Part shown: positions 1 to 9,639 of the stretch, piece by piece
How the letters are laid out: each line of letters begins with the position of its first letter
Numbering within the stretch: the first letter of the stretch is position 1
Source: RPQJ01 sp963698735
Lineage (GTDB): Bacteria > Pseudomonadota > Gammaproteobacteria > Steroidobacterales > Steroidobacteraceae
Direction of reading: 5' to 3'
Assembly: GCA_963698735.1 (NCBI GenBank)
Contig: CAVOSA010000023.1
Span: 57,403 to 121,402, forward strand
Length of the DNA: 64,000 bases
The notes under the pieces: model-generated
The model's input: only the letters and a program-made list of their open reading frames with translations
Database searches by the model: none
Told to the model about the DNA's origin: nothing
Made by a program: the position numbers and the translations under genes

Positions 1-1032
1 TCGAGCTGTTCGTTCTCCCAGTCGCGGTAGGAGGCGATCCAGCGGATCCGATAGTCTGAGCCGAGGTTCCAGCCGAGGTCGCTGGTCATGCCCCACTGCG
101 TGTCATCGAGATTGCCGACAATCTGCTGCTTGACCTTGTGATCCGCCGGGTCACCAAGATCCGGCGGGTTGCCGCCGAGCCGCGTCGTCAACGTTGCGAG
201 TTGTGCGGCGGTTGCGGTACGAGTGTCGACTTCAAGCGGCGCGGCGCCGTCACCGCCGACCTGGGCGTAGTCCCCGCGAATCGTCCACTCGAGATCGTCG
301 GTGATCTGCCATCGCGCCGAGATGCGCCCGGCCTGCGACTCTCGGTCGCCCACTGTCTTGCCGTCCAGCCGGTTGGTCCAGTAGCCGTCGTGGCCGTCGG
401 ACAATCCCGCGAAGCGCATCGCGAACGTGTCGGACAGCGGAACGTTGACTGCCCCCGCCAACTTGTACGCGCCGTAATTCCCGACTTCGAAGGTCGCATC
501 GCCTTCGACACCGCTGAACGACGGTGCCCGGGTGTGGACCTGCAGGGCGCCGGTCGTGGCATTGCGGCCGAACAGCGTCCCTTGCGGGCCACGCAGGACT
601 TCGACGCTCTCAACATCGAGGAAACTGCTCAACATCACACCGGGTCGCGCAATGTAAGCGCTGTCGATGAATGGCGCGACGCTCGGATCGATGGAGCTGT
701 TGCCCGGCGCGCCGACGCCACGAATCCGGATCGTCATGCCGGAGGCCTGCTGCAGGCGGTTGATCCGCAGATTCGGCACCAGGCGCGTCAGGTCGGCTGC
801 ATTGTTGACGCCGGTCTTCTCGAGCATGTCACTGCCGACTGCCATGATCGACAGGGGAACTTCCTGGATACTCTCTGCGCGTTTCTGCGCCGTGACGACG
901 ATCTCTTCAATGGCGGCGGGCTCGGCCGCGGCCTCTGGTGCAGCCGCCTGGTCCTGCGCGTAGGCAAACTGGGACGATGCAAGGACCGCGGCGACCGCGG
1001 CGGCGACCGACGACAAATGAAATCTGCTCACT
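1..1032 (-). CDS. TonB-dependent outer-membrane receptor, 3' part outside window
   Basis: N-terminal 344 residues of a TonB-dependent receptor; the reading frame is open to base 1. The start is GTG at 1032, preceded by a strong GGGGGA ribosome site. A signal peptide ends near AYA/Q (about residue 25), followed by a TonB-box-like EEIVVTAQKR and a plug domain with VPLSIMAV, DLTRLVPNLRI and VEVLRGPQGTLFGRN, which is characteristic of the family. It would import a bulky substrate across the outer membrane using TonB energy. The ligand cannot be read from sequence; proximity to steroid/aromatic-type oxidoreductases and divergent orientation to a LysR regulator suggest a hydrophobic or aromatic ligand (inference). 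Confidence 0.93.
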
Positions 1033-1332
1033 GTTCCCCCTGGATGCATTTTCTCGACTCATGCAACAGAACGCGCTGCGCGACCCGAGCGAGCCCCAGC
1101 AAAACACCGTTGCCCGCTGCAACTACGCTGCGCATCGCTGGCGCTACGCGTAAGTCATGGTCGGACGGATGCTATGGCTCCCGAAATGCATACGCTTGAT
1201 GCGCGACGACAGGCACTTGGCCGTCGACGACAAACGTCGATCGCGAGCGCTGTTCAGGAATTCGTCGACCGCATGGGAATCACGAGATTCGCTGCGGTGT
1301 GATAGGTTTGCTTATCGGACGAGGTGCCCGGG
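1033..1332. promoter_or_regulatory. Divergent control region between the TonB receptor and LysR gene
   Basis: About 300 bases without a credible gene separate two divergent starts, the usual arrangement for a LysR regulator controlling its neighbour. I see no operator or promoter I would place with confidence. Confidence 0.35.
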
Positions 1333-2250
1333 ATGGACGTTCGTGACCTGCTCGACATCAAGGCAATCTGCGATGCGGGCAGCTATCGCAAGGCGGCAGA
1401 AACGCTGGGTGTGTCGCAACCGACCCTGAGCAATCGGATCACCTTGCTGGAGGCCAAGCTGGGCGCCCAGCTCTTCGATCGCGAGCACGGGCGTTCCCGT
1501 CCGACCGAACTCGCCGTGCTGATCGCGAATCGTGCCGAGATCATCGGCCGCGATGCGGCATTGCTGTCGAAGGACATTGTCCGGCTTGCGTCCGGCCGGG
1601 CGGGAGTCGTACGGATCGGGATGGGTCCTGCGCCGGGGCGCGCGTTGTTTGGCCCCATCGTCGAGGGGGTGGCCGCGCAACTGCCGCAGGTGGCGATGGA
1701 GATCGTTTTCGGCAGTACTCGTGCCCTGGCGGACCAGTTGCAGGCGCGCGATCTGGACATCGTCATCTGCCATCCGATCGAGAGCCCGGCCGGCAACCTG
1801 ACCTGCGAACTGCAGCTCGAGGCCGACAACGTCATCGTTGCCCACCCGGAGCACCCGATCTTCCGCGACGCACGAACCGGCATCGGCGAAATACTGCGCA
1901 ACCACCCCATGGCCGTCCCGTTTCTCGAACAGCGCTATGTCGATATGACCAGGCAGTTCTACGAGGTGGACATCGGACAACTGCCAGGCCGAGTCATGTG
2001 CTCCAATTTCGAATCCCTGGTACGGCTGGTGATGACCAGCCCGCGCTATTTCACGGCCGGCCCGGTCTTCGCCTTTGCGCCGGAAATCGAGACGGGGCAA
2101 CTAAGCGTGCTCGACACGCACGTGCCCTTCAACCATCAGGTCGCGTTACACACCAACACGGACACTTTTCCGATTCCTGCCGTCGGCCGCGTGCTGGGCA
2201 TCATCCGTGAAGCTTTCGAGGCCGTCCTCGTGCGCCCGGCCGGGAGCTGA
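1333..2250 (+). CDS. LysR-family transcriptional regulator
   Basis: 305 residues from ATG 1333; GAGG at 1321-1324 is correctly spaced for this start, whereas the GTG at 1324 overlaps that site. Residues 3-60 form the LysR winged helix-turn-helix (GSYRKAAETLGVSQPTLSNR, then LEAKLGAQLFDRE). Residues about 90-300 form the type 2 periplasmic-binding-like effector domain. It probably binds the intergenic region and controls the divergent TonB-dependent receptor in response to a small ligand. Effector unknown. Confidence 0.92.
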   Translation: MDVRDLLDIKAICDAGSYRKAAETLGVSQPTLSNRITLLEAKLGAQLFDREHGRSRPTELAVLIANRAEIIGRDAALLSKDIVRLASGRAGVVRIGMGPAPGRALFGPIVEGVAAQLPQVAMEIVFGSTRALADQLQARDLDIVICHPIESPAGNLTCELQLEADNVIVAHPEHPIFRDARTGIGEILRNHPMAVPFLEQRYVDMTRQFYEVDIGQLPGRVMCSNFESLVRLVMTSPRYFTAGPVFAFAPEIETGQLSVLDTHVPFNHQVALHTNTDTFPIPAVGRVLGIIREAFEAVLVRPAGS

Positions 2251-2288
2251 TGTCGCTACCCGCCCGGGGCAGGATCGGGTCGGGCGCG

Positions 2289-2693
2289 TCAGTGCTGACC
2301 GAACGCCACCACCTCCGCTTTGTCACCCTTGTTGCCCTTCGTTTCGTACCAGAACTCGATGGTGCGAATGCTGCGCTTGCCGCCATGGAGATCGATCACT
2401 CGCGTCTCGGCGCCTGCGGCCAGGTTTTCCTTGACCTCGAGTCTTTCCGGCGCGCCGTCGTCGTAAGTCACGACGACGTGGTGCATGTTGAGCGATGCGT
2501 TCTTGACCTTGAATTTGAGCCTACGGAAATTGTCGTGGGGACCGGCAACGGTGATCCGATCATGGTCCGCGTCGTGCCCGGCATTGACCGAGCCCAGTTT
2601 CACCCAGTCACCATTTGAGTTGCCAGCAAGGACGCCGCCGCTGAAAAAAGCCATGGCCAGGCAGGCAGCCAGAATCCGTCGTGTCATGTTCAT
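2289..2693 (-). CDS. Small exported protein, DUF2541-like
   Basis: 134 residues with a clear signal peptide (positive start, LAACLAMAFFSGGVLA, cleavage near ALA/GNSNGD). The mature part is beta-rich, with WVKLGSVNAGHDADHD, a central FRRLKFKVKNASLNMH and RSIRTIEFWYET, resembling the DUF2541/YaaI-type periplasmic family in size and pattern. No catalytic motif is visible and the function is unknown. It converges on the LysR gene and lies downstream of the epimerase gene on the same strand (44-base gap), so it may share its transcript. Confidence 0.6.
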   Translation of the reverse strand: MNMTRRILAACLAMAFFSGGVLAGNSNGDWVKLGSVNAGHDADHDRITVAGPHDNFRRLKFKVKNASLNMHHVVVTYDDGAPERLEVKENLAAGAETRVIDLHGGKRSIRTIEFWYETKGNKGDKAEVVAFGQH

Positions 2694-2737
2694 CTCGCGT
2701 CTCCCTCTCGTCGAACGTTCCGGAACAAAGTCAGGCG

Positions 2738-3742
2738 CTATCGGTGTGCGCCAATGAGACCTTTCTCACGCACCCAGGCTTCCGTGCGGCGCATGCCCTC
2801 CGCGAGGTCCACCGCGGGTGCGTAGCCGAGCAGGCGCCGGGCTTTTTCGATGCTGTAGGTCGCCGGCCGGGCCAGTAGCTCGACGGTGCCGCGGCCGAGT
2901 TCGCTGGGACGTCCCAGCAGGCCCGCGACGCGCGCACCGGTCTCGGCGAGCGCAATCGCCAGCCCCGTCGGCATGCTGGGCAGGGAGCCCTGCTTGCCCA
3001 GCCAGCGCCAGTGATGCCCGAAGAATTCGGCGCAGCTCACACCGACACCCGACGTCAGCGTGAAGATCTGGCCCGCGCCTTCGGTCTTCCCTGCGGCTAG
3101 TACGATGCCGTCCAGCAGATCGTCGATGTAGACGGGGCTGAACACACCGCGACCGCCGGCCGGCAGCATGAACTGCCGCGTCTTCATCATTTCGAGCGGC
3201 ATCACGACCCAGGCGCGCGACGCCGGGCCGTAGACGTCGCCGGGCCGGATGATCGTGCAGTCCATCTCGCCGCCCGCATGGGCTGCCAGCACCGTGTGCT
3301 CGCTCGTGATCTTGGTATCGGTGTACGAATTGCCGTTGGTGATCAGCGGATGCGACTCGTCGACATTCGCCGGGAAGTCGAACCCGAAGGCCGCCACGGA
3401 CGACAGCTGCACGAACCGGGCGACGCCCTGCTCGCGGCAGGCCGTCAGCAACCGCCGGGTCCCGTTGCAATTCACGTCCCAGGCCGCGCGCATCGGGGCA
3501 ACCATCGAAACCACGGCGGCGGTGTGAATGACGAGATCGGCCCCCGCGAGCTGCTTGCGCCATGTCTCGGGTTGGCGCACGTCGCCGGCGACGACGTTCC
3601 AGGCAGGATCGGCCGTGAAATCGGTGCCGCAAACTTCGGCGCCGAGACCGCGATAGCGTTGCGCCAGCGCACGCCCGATGAAGCCATTGGCGCCCGTGAT
3701 GAAGACGCGCTTCGGCGGCAGGACCTGACTGGCAGTGACCAT
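2738..3742 (-). CDS. NAD(P)-dependent epimerase/dehydratase, 3beta-HSD-like extended SDR
   Basis: 334 residues from ATG 3742, preceded by GAGGG. The Rossmann NAD(P) motif FITGANGFIGRALA lies at residues about 13-26, the active-site serine region is VQLSSVAAFG and the YTDTK motif supplies the catalytic Tyr-Lys. The C-terminal part (VYIDDLLDGIVLA and the GYAPAVDLAEGM tail) matches extended SDRs of the 3beta-hydroxysteroid dehydrogenase/isomerase branch. It probably oxidises or epimerises a hydroxyl group. Lying opposite an AraC regulator and near a cholesterol-oxidase-like GMC enzyme, it may act on steroids or terpenoids; that substrate is inference. Confidence 0.85.
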   Translation of the reverse strand: MVTASQVLPPKRVFITGANGFIGRALAQRYRGLGAEVCGTDFTADPAWNVVAGDVRQPETWRKQLAGADLVIHTAAVVSMVAPMRAAWDVNCNGTRRLLTACREQGVARFVQLSSVAAFGFDFPANVDESHPLITNGNSYTDTKITSEHTVLAAHAGGEMDCTIIRPGDVYGPASRAWVVMPLEMMKTRQFMLPAGGRGVFSPVYIDDLLDGIVLAAGKTEGAGQIFTLTSGVGVSCAEFFGHHWRWLGKQGSLPSMPTGLAIALAETGARVAGLLGRPSELGRGTVELLARPATYSIEKARRLLGYAPAVDLAEGMRRTEAWVREKGLIGAHR

Positions 3743-3871
3743 TGGCTGTCCCTCGATTTGCGGCGGACGGTCGAGGACTGGACCGTATACCGTTCCCTGG
3801 TATGGCCTTTTGGCACCGAGCGGCATAAATTTGTCATTCGGCGCCAACGATCGCGCGGCGGGGGGCAAGGC
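3743..3871. promoter_or_regulatory. Divergent epimerase/AraC control region
   Basis: 129 bases between the divergent starts of the epimerase (3742) and the AraC-type regulator (3872). Promoters for both must lie here; no individual element can be assigned by eye. Confidence 0.4.
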
Positions 3872-4876
3872 TTGAGCGACTACCAACTGAGGGCAGCGGG
3901 TTTCGAGGGTTATTCCGCACTGGTGCGTGAACTGGGCGCTGACCCTGACCCATTGTTGCGGCAGGCAGGCGTAGACCCCGCCTGGCTGGAAGACCCGGAT
4001 CACCCGACGCCCTATGTCGCATTTCTGACGGCCTTGCGGCTGGGCGCGCAAGCCACGGCCACTCCTCATTTCGGCCTGCTGCTGTCGCGCAAGCAACGCT
4101 TCTCGATGCTGGGCGCCGTCGGCTTCGCCATGCGCGAGGCACCAAATGTCCTGGCAGCCATCGAGAACCTGAACCGGTTTCTCCCGGTTCACAACCAGGC
4201 GGCGCGCACATCCCTGGTCGTCGAAGGAGAATTCGCACGCTGGACGTTCGGCATTCTGCTGCGGGACGCCCCCGCGCTGGACCAGCAGTTCGACCTCGTA
4301 GCCGGGATCGGTAACAGCATCCTGCAGCACCTTGCGGGACAACAATGGGCGCCGTTGAGCGTGCACCTGAAACGCGCCGAGCCTGCCGATCCGCGGCCTT
4401 ACCGGCAGTTGTTCCGCTGCCCAGTCGTGTTCAACGCTGATTTCACCGGCTTTGTGTTCCGCAAGCAGCTGCTGTCGCAGCCGGTGGCCAACGCGGACCA
4501 GCAACTGTTCCGCATCCTGCATCAATACCTTACGCAGCTCGAAGCCAAGGCTCCCAGCGATTTCGGCTCGCTCGTCCGGGAAACGGTGGCCCTGTCGCTG
4601 CAGGACGGCGACAGCTCGATCGATACGGTCGCATCCAGGCTGGGCCTGTCTGAACGCACCCTGCAGCGGCGCCTGCATTCGGCCGGCCTCAACTACAAGG
4701 ACATCCTGGTGGACGTCCGCCGCAACGTCGCGCAGCAGTACCTGCGTGACACCGGCGTATCGCTGACGCGGATTGCTACGATTCTCGGGTACTCCGACCT
4801 GGCGGCATTCTCGCGCTCGTTTCACCGCGAATGCGGCGTCTCGCCGCGCAACTGGCGCCAGATCAACCTGGGCTGA
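3872..4876 (+). CDS. AraC-family transcriptional regulator
   Basis: 334 residues from TTG 3872, chosen because the open frame upstream is a shadow of the epimerase and GGGGGCAAGG precedes this codon. Residues about 20-200 form the N-terminal ligand domain of the OruR/ArgR-like AraC branch (ALVRELGADPDPLLRQAGVDPAWL; ENLNRFLPVHNQ). The C-terminal 100 residues carry two helix-turn-helix motifs (DTVASRLGLSERTLQRRLH and ITRIATILGYSDLAAFSRSF in outline) ending in GVSPRNWR. It is divergent from the epimerase, which it probably regulates. It converges with the GMC oxidoreductase 10 bases away. Confidence 0.9.
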   Translation: MSDYQLRAAGFEGYSALVRELGADPDPLLRQAGVDPAWLEDPDHPTPYVAFLTALRLGAQATATPHFGLLLSRKQRFSMLGAVGFAMREAPNVLAAIENLNRFLPVHNQAARTSLVVEGEFARWTFGILLRDAPALDQQFDLVAGIGNSILQHLAGQQWAPLSVHLKRAEPADPRPYRQLFRCPVVFNADFTGFVFRKQLLSQPVANADQQLFRILHQYLTQLEAKAPSDFGSLVRETVALSLQDGDSSIDTVASRLGLSERTLQRRLHSAGLNYKDILVDVRRNVAQQYLRDTGVSLTRIATILGYSDLAAFSRSFHRECGVSPRNWRQINLG

Positions 4877-4886
4877 ACGACTCGGT

Positions 4887-6662
4887 TCAGGACTGTCGGA
4901 TGGTCGCCCGGGACTGCCGGGTTGCCTGGCCCAACAGGTCCCCGGACCCATCGAGCGCTGAGACGGAACCCGGCAGCGGGGCGGAAAACTCGACCGGCCG
5001 AATCCTCGCGGCCCGGGTTGCGTCGGCAACTGGGACGTAGGACATGGCGTGCTCGCCCAGCGCGAGGATCGTCAGCGCCGGGTTGACGGCCAGATTGCCA
5101 GGGATGATCGAGCCATCGAGGACCCGCAGGTTCTGGTATCCAAATACGACGCCTTTGTCGTCCACGACGCCGCTTTCCGGCCCGGCCCCAATGGTGGCTC
5201 CACCCATCACGTGACCGGTGACCGGCACGTCGGCCAGGATATCGAGCAGAACGTTGCCGGCGGACCCGCCCGCCTTGCGTGCAAAGCGTCGAGCCACGTC
5301 CTGGCCGATGGGGAAGTACGTCGTGAGTCGGCCCGCGCCCTGCTCCGGCACGAAGGTCATGCCGCGGCGAAACAGTTTCGTCCAGGCTGTGCGCCACTGC
5401 GCATGCACGAACGAATCCGCACTCTGCATGATCATCAGCAAGACACTGTTGCTGGTCTTGCCGACGGGGTTCAGCTGCCGCAGCGTCTGGAGTGGATGGC
5501 GCAGGCAGTTCAGCAACAGCTTGACCGCACGAGGCAACCGGCCCCGGTCTGTCAGGGGCACGACGTTGACGCTGAAGTACATCGCGTCCGAGCCTTTGCT
5601 GAAGCGTACGGGCTCGATCATCGTGATGTCGTCGGGCTTGAACGATGCGTTGACCGCCATGCCGACCGGGACGTCACTGGCCGAATACCTCCGCCTGGTG
5701 TCGAGACCGACGGAATAGAACGTCTCGGAGTTGCAACGTATCCGGGCACCCAGCTCGTCCGAGATATTGCTCAGGTGACCGTGCCGGAACTTCGCGTCGA
5801 ACAACAGCTTGAGCGTTCCCATCGTGCCCGCCGCGACGACGACACCCTTTGCGCGCACCTTTGTGGACCTTCGCAGCCAGCCTGTCGTGGTGCGCAAGGT
5901 GAGTTCGTATCCGCCGCTACCGTCCCGCTCGCCATCCGGACCGGGCAGCGGCTCGATGGCCTCCACTTCGGTCTCCGTCCGGACCTCGACACCGTTGCGC
6001 TCGGCGAAATGCAGGTAGTTCCGGTCCAGCGTGTTCTTGGCATCGAAACGGCAGCCCACCATGCACCCTGCGCACAGGTTGCAGGGCTTGCGGATTGGAC
6101 CGTCGCCTGAGAAGTAGGGATCGGCACTGCCGCCTGCCGCGGACTCCTGATAGTCCTGAAAGGCCGCGATGCTGACGTTCTCGAACGTGTGGCTCCGCCC
6201 CATCTCCTCGGCGACCTGCGCAAGAATCCGGTCGGCCACGCCTTCGTAGCGGCTGCGACTGACGCCCAGCATGCGCTGGGCCAGGCCGTAATACGGCGCA
6301 AGCACGTCAAACCAGTCGGTGCGGCTGCGCCTCCAGTGCTCCGCCGCGAAAATGCCGGGATCGGGCACGTAGAGCGTGTTGCCATACAACAGGGAGCCGC
6401 CGCCGAGTCCGGTCCCTCCCAACGCGATGAGCCTGCGCGTCGGCGTGATCTTCCAGGTCCCGGTGAACCCGAGTGCCGGGAACCACAGGAACCGGCGAAG
6501 ACTCGTGTTCCTCTCCGGGAACTCATCGCTGCGCCAGCGCTTGCCGCGCTCCACCACCAGGACGTCGTAGCCCTTTTCGCTCAGCCGCAACGCGCTCACG
6601 GCACCGCCGAAGCCGGAACCGATTACCACCTGTCCGTAGACGTGGCAGCTGGCTCCTCGCAT
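4887..6662 (-). CDS. GMC-family flavin oxidoreductase, cholesterol-oxidase-like
   Basis: 591 residues. The N-terminal dinucleotide-binding motif VVIGSGFGGAVSALRLSEKG binds FAD, with LALGGTGLGGGSLLYGN-type GMC signature 1 near residues 80-95. A cysteine cluster CNLCAGCMVGC near residue 194 is typical of class I cholesterol-oxidase/ChoD-like members of bacteria. The C-terminal GMC_oxred_C part has HVMGGATIGAGPESGVVD and the NPALTILALGEHAM motif, which supplies the active-site Asn. It should oxidise an alcohol, possibly a 3beta-hydroxysteroid, at the expense of oxygen or an acceptor. No signal peptide is seen, so it is probably cytosolic. It is followed by the VOC/SRPBCC gene with a 24-base gap, suggesting one operon. 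Confidence 0.87.
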   Translation of the reverse strand: MRGASCHVYGQVVIGSGFGGAVSALRLSEKGYDVLVVERGKRWRSDEFPERNTSLRRFLWFPALGFTGTWKITPTRRLIALGGTGLGGGSLLYGNTLYVPDPGIFAAEHWRRSRTDWFDVLAPYYGLAQRMLGVSRSRYEGVADRILAQVAEEMGRSHTFENVSIAAFQDYQESAAGGSADPYFSGDGPIRKPCNLCAGCMVGCRFDAKNTLDRNYLHFAERNGVEVRTETEVEAIEPLPGPDGERDGSGGYELTLRTTTGWLRRSTKVRAKGVVVAAGTMGTLKLLFDAKFRHGHLSNISDELGARIRCNSETFYSVGLDTRRRYSASDVPVGMAVNASFKPDDITMIEPVRFSKGSDAMYFSVNVVPLTDRGRLPRAVKLLLNCLRHPLQTLRQLNPVGKTSNSVLLMIMQSADSFVHAQWRTAWTKLFRRGMTFVPEQGAGRLTTYFPIGQDVARRFARKAGGSAGNVLLDILADVPVTGHVMGGATIGAGPESGVVDDKGVVFGYQNLRVLDGSIIPGNLAVNPALTILALGEHAMSYVPVADATRAARIRPVEFSAPLPGSVSALDGSGDLLGQATRQSRATIRQS

Positions 6663-6686
6663 CGCAGCGCTGCCTCCAGGCCCGCC

Positions 6687-8078
6687 TCAGTTCGATTCCG
6701 CCAGCTTCTTGAGCCGCGGCAGTGCGTCACCGAGCATTTTGTCCATGGCCCGACGCACGATTCCCGACGTGCCCGGAAACTTCGCGCGATACCGGATGCT
6801 CCAGGTGAGTTCGGTGCCGCCTGCGACGGGTTTCAATTCGACACGACCCTGGTGGCAGGAAATCGGCGCGCCCTCCATGAGACGGTAATCGAGCGAGCGC
6901 TGCGGCATCCCAGCCGAGCACCTGCTCGCGCACGTTCATCTTCGGACCGCGCATCGCGCGCTCGGCGCCGACGCCGTTCGGCGCCGGCCACCCTTCGCGC
7001 TCCAAGCGTCACGGTATCGAGCGGAAACCACTTCGGCATCCCGCGGTGATCCGTGACGAGGTTCCAGACGCGATCCGTCGGCGCCGCAATGCTTACGGTG
7101 CGTTCGACACGATGCGTGTCCGGCAGCGGCCGCTTCTCGAGCGGCAGCGGCACGAATCCCATCCGCGCGTCCCAGCGCGGATTCACCCACAGCAGTTCCA
7201 CGCTGAATTCCTGCTCGTCGTTCACGTACACGACGCCCCAGTTGACGGCGTGCAGCGGAAAGCCATTCGGCCGGGCGCCGGCGGTCCGGCTGCGACGGTA
7301 CGAATCCATCATCTCGCGCATCCTGCGGTAGCCGAAGGCGATGTTGAGGATGCCCTGGTCGCTGATGCGGTGTCCCTCGGGCCATGGCTTGCCGACGGGA
7401 TCGAGGTACTGCACCAGTTCGACGAGCACGTTGCCCGCATCGAGCACCACGCTGCGAGTGGTGGCGCCGCCCAGCCCCCAGAGCGCTTCGTGCTCCGGGA
7501 CGCCGCAGCGCCGCCGCCGACTCCGGCATGCCGAGCGCACCCATGAAGAAGCGCTTCGACTTCTCGAGATCGGGAACGGACAGCGTCACCGAGCGCGCCG
7601 CCACGCGACAATCAGGCCGCACATCACGGGTACGGCCGCGCAGCGGATCGTCTTCCATCACTTCGATGAACACGCCCTCGGGATTGCGCACGCACACACG
7701 ACGCTCACCCGCCGTGCCTATCGGAGCCGTGAGCGGCGGGGTACCGAGCGCCGCAAGCCGTTCGAGCGTCTGGTCGAAATCCTGTACCCAGAATCCGACG
7801 CGCGAATAGCCGACATCGCAAGGTCGATGGTCGGCAGGCATCAGCTTCGCAAGCGGCGCCTCGAACTGGAACAACTCGATCTGGAAGTGCTCGCTGCGAT
7901 CGACCAGCCACCAGCACGTGGAAGCAGCGCCCGGCAAACCCTGCACATGCCGTGCGCCCCAGCCGCGGAAGGACCGCGTGCCGCCGGCCGGAACGAAACC
8001 GAAAGCATCGCGGAACCAGCGCTCGGTGCGCTGCACATCGACGACGGAGAAGGCGATCTGGTCGAGTTGCTGCGTCAT
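6687..8078 (-). CDS. VOC (glyoxalase/dioxygenase-fold) plus SRPBCC fusion protein, frameshifted
   Basis: Read through three single-base insertions (near 6905, 7004 and 7498) this is one protein of about 460 residues. It holds two VOC modules (MTQQLDQIAFSVVDVQRTER; then RSVTLSVPDLEKSKRFFMGA) and a C-terminal SRPBCC/polyketide-cyclase domain (VSIAAPTDRVWNLVTDH, then LDYRLMEGAPISCHQG and ELTWSIRYRAKFPG). VOC proteins bind metal and act on aromatic or carbonyl substrates; SRPBCC domains hold hydrophobic ligands. The fusion suggests an enzyme and its hydrophobic-ligand-binding partner in one chain. The three frames each continue the homology exactly, so sequencing error is more likely than decay. 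It is the second gene of the run, between the TPR-like gene and the GMC oxidoreductase. Confidence 0.75.
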
Positions 8079-8083
8079 GACGT

Positions 8084-8872
8084 TCAGAACGTCATGGTCG
8101 GAAGGGAGGCGAGCGTCGTCCGGGCCCGCTCGATGTCCAGCGCCTGCATCGCGTCGGCCGGCGAGAGCCGGATCGCTGCATTGAGCAACTCGGTGGCGTC
8201 ATCCTTGCTGCTCTCGCCGTACATCAGGAGCAGGCCGTGCGCTTTCTCGATGTAAGGCACGGGCGACGCTGGAGCGAGCGCAACGGACCGGTCGTAGTGC
8301 TCCTCGGCATTGGACTTTTTCGCGCCGAAGCTCAGCCCGGCGAGCATGCCGCCGACTTTGTCCACGATCTCCGCGTTCCAGCCGGCCATGGTCGCGTGGC
8401 CTTCCGCATGGTCGGGCTGCAGCTCGAGGCAACGGGTCACCGAATCGCGGATCTTGGGACCGAGACCCTTGCTCAGCGCCTCGATCATGTTGATGAACTG
8501 GCTGTAACGGCCGCGGGAAACGGCAAGCATATAGTGTGCATTTGCGTTCTCGGGGCACGCCTCGGTCGCCTTCTCGGCCATGTCCATCGCCGTCTCGAAA
8601 ATCGCGACCTTCTTGTCTTCGTCCGATTCGAGGTAGTTGGCGTAGATCGTGGCAGCGAATGCCGCCGGCACGAGACCCGCTCCGCCGTGCGCCTGGCCGA
8701 TCGCCACCGCATCCTGGAAGCGGCCTTCGTGATAGGCGCGCCAGGCTTCCTGCACGCGCTCATCAGGTGGGAACGGTTCCTTGTTGCCGGCATGGAGCAC
8801 GTCCCAGCGATCACGCAGCGCCGGACCAGCCAGGTCGAATTTGACGCCTTCGTATCCTGCCCACTGCTCCAT
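8084..8872 (-). CDS. TPR-like helical-repeat protein
   Basis: 262 residues from ATG 8872, preceded by GAGG; the longer open frame upstream lacks support. The sequence is alpha-helical with TPR-like periodicity: AWRAYHEGRFQDAVAIGQ, FAATIYANYLESDEDKKVAIFETAMDMAEKA-type repeats, and CLELQPDHAEGHATMAGW. There is no signal peptide and no catalytic motif. It lies five bases upstream of the VOC/SRPBCC gene in the same direction, so the two are almost certainly co-transcribed and perhaps translationally linked. A scaffolding or regulatory role is plausible but unproven. Confidence 0.75.
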   Translation of the reverse strand: MEQWAGYEGVKFDLAGPALRDRWDVLHAGNKEPFPPDERVQEAWRAYHEGRFQDAVAIGQAHGGAGLVPAAFAATIYANYLESDEDKKVAIFETAMDMAEKATEACPENANAHYMLAVSRGRYSQFINMIEALSKGLGPKIRDSVTRCLELQPDHAEGHATMAGWNAEIVDKVGGMLAGLSFGAKKSNAEEHYDRSVALAPASPVPYIEKAHGLLLMYGESSKDDATELLNAAIRLSPADAMQALDIERARTTLASLPTMTF

Positions 8873-8918
8873 GATTCTGTCCTCTTGTCTGCTTGTCTTG
8901 ATGTCGCGTGCCGCAGAC

Positions 8919-9626
8919 TCAGGCGGCCAGCCCGAGTTCACACAGTTCCGCGCCGATTTCCGCATCGAATTCTGCAATGCCCGGGATGCGCCGCATCGGC
9001 GCACACTCCTCGCAACTCACTGCGCCGTCTCGCAGTGACTGCGCCAGCGCATCGTCACCCTGCCCTTGCCAGACACGCACCAGACGCCGCCAATCCGGTT
9101 GCCTGAGAAGCAGGCCGGCGCAGATCGCCACGCCGTTGCGGCACCGCACCTGAGCCAGGCCCACGATCTTGCGGTTGTCTGGTCCAACCAGTTCCCCGCA
9201 GGACAGGCTGGCAAAGCAGGCCCAGCGCCTGGCGTGGTCGACGCCTGCAAGGCCTGCCGTCACGCGCGGCGCGATGTCCGTCGGGATGCCGAGCCGGCCG
9301 AGCGCGCGACGCCACGCCTCGCCGATCGCCTCGTAGCTGCGCGGCAGGCTCATCCTTGCAAGCGCGTGGTCGGGCGGCAGCAGCACGGTGTGGCTGCACA
9401 TCCAGGGGCCCGCGATGACCGCGCCGCCGCCGGCCGCGCGTACGACGACGTCGACGCCCTCCTCGCCGGCGCGTTGCAGCATTGCCGCGTCGGGTTTCTG
9501 ACTGCGGCCAAGGACCAGTGCGACCGAGGAATAGCTCCACATCGCGGCGCCGGGTGCCTGCACGACGTTGTCGAGCGACTTACGAATCATCTCCTGCTCG
9601 GCAAGGGCTGAACCTGTGGCGACCAC
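8919..9626 (-). CDS. Lipoate-protein ligase A-like protein (biotin/lipoate A/B ligase fold)
   Basis: 235 residues from GTG 9626. The fold is marked by RAAGGGAVIAGPW (the RRxxGGGAV lipoyl-ligase motif, with RA for RR), VALVLGRSQ near residue 40, and LVGPDNRKIVGLAQVRCRNG, whose Lys is the usual lipoyl-AMP contact. It would attach lipoate to, or transfer it onto, lipoyl domains. It sits 13 bases after the E2 catalytic gene and near a free-standing lipoyl protein, so a dedicated ligase for this complex is the natural reading. Divergence from LplA leaves an amidotransferase (LipL-type) role possible. Confidence 0.78.
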   Translation of the reverse strand: MVATGSALAEQEMIRKSLDNVVQAPGAAMWSYSSVALVLGRSQKPDAAMLQRAGEEGVDVVVRAAGGGAVIAGPWMCSHTVLLPPDHALARMSLPRSYEAIGEAWRRALGRLGIPTDIAPRVTAGLAGVDHARRWACFASLSCGELVGPDNRKIVGLAQVRCRNGVAICAGLLLRQPDWRRLVRVWQGQGDDALAQSLRDGAVSCEECAPMRRIPGIAEFDAEIGAELCELGLAA

Positions 9627-9639
9627 GCGGGTTGTCCGG

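Noticed and set aside
138..1199. 353-residue plus-strand frame
   Set aside because: It is antisense to the TonB-dependent receptor, whose motifs are on the minus strand.
3278..3871. N-terminal extension of the AraC open frame
   Set aside because: It is antisense to the epimerase gene and composed of Arg/Gly/His-rich shadow sequence; AraC homology starts at 3872.
3743..5029. 763-residue frame extending the epimerase
   Set aside because: Only the part from 3742 down shows SDR motifs; the rest is antisense to the AraC gene.
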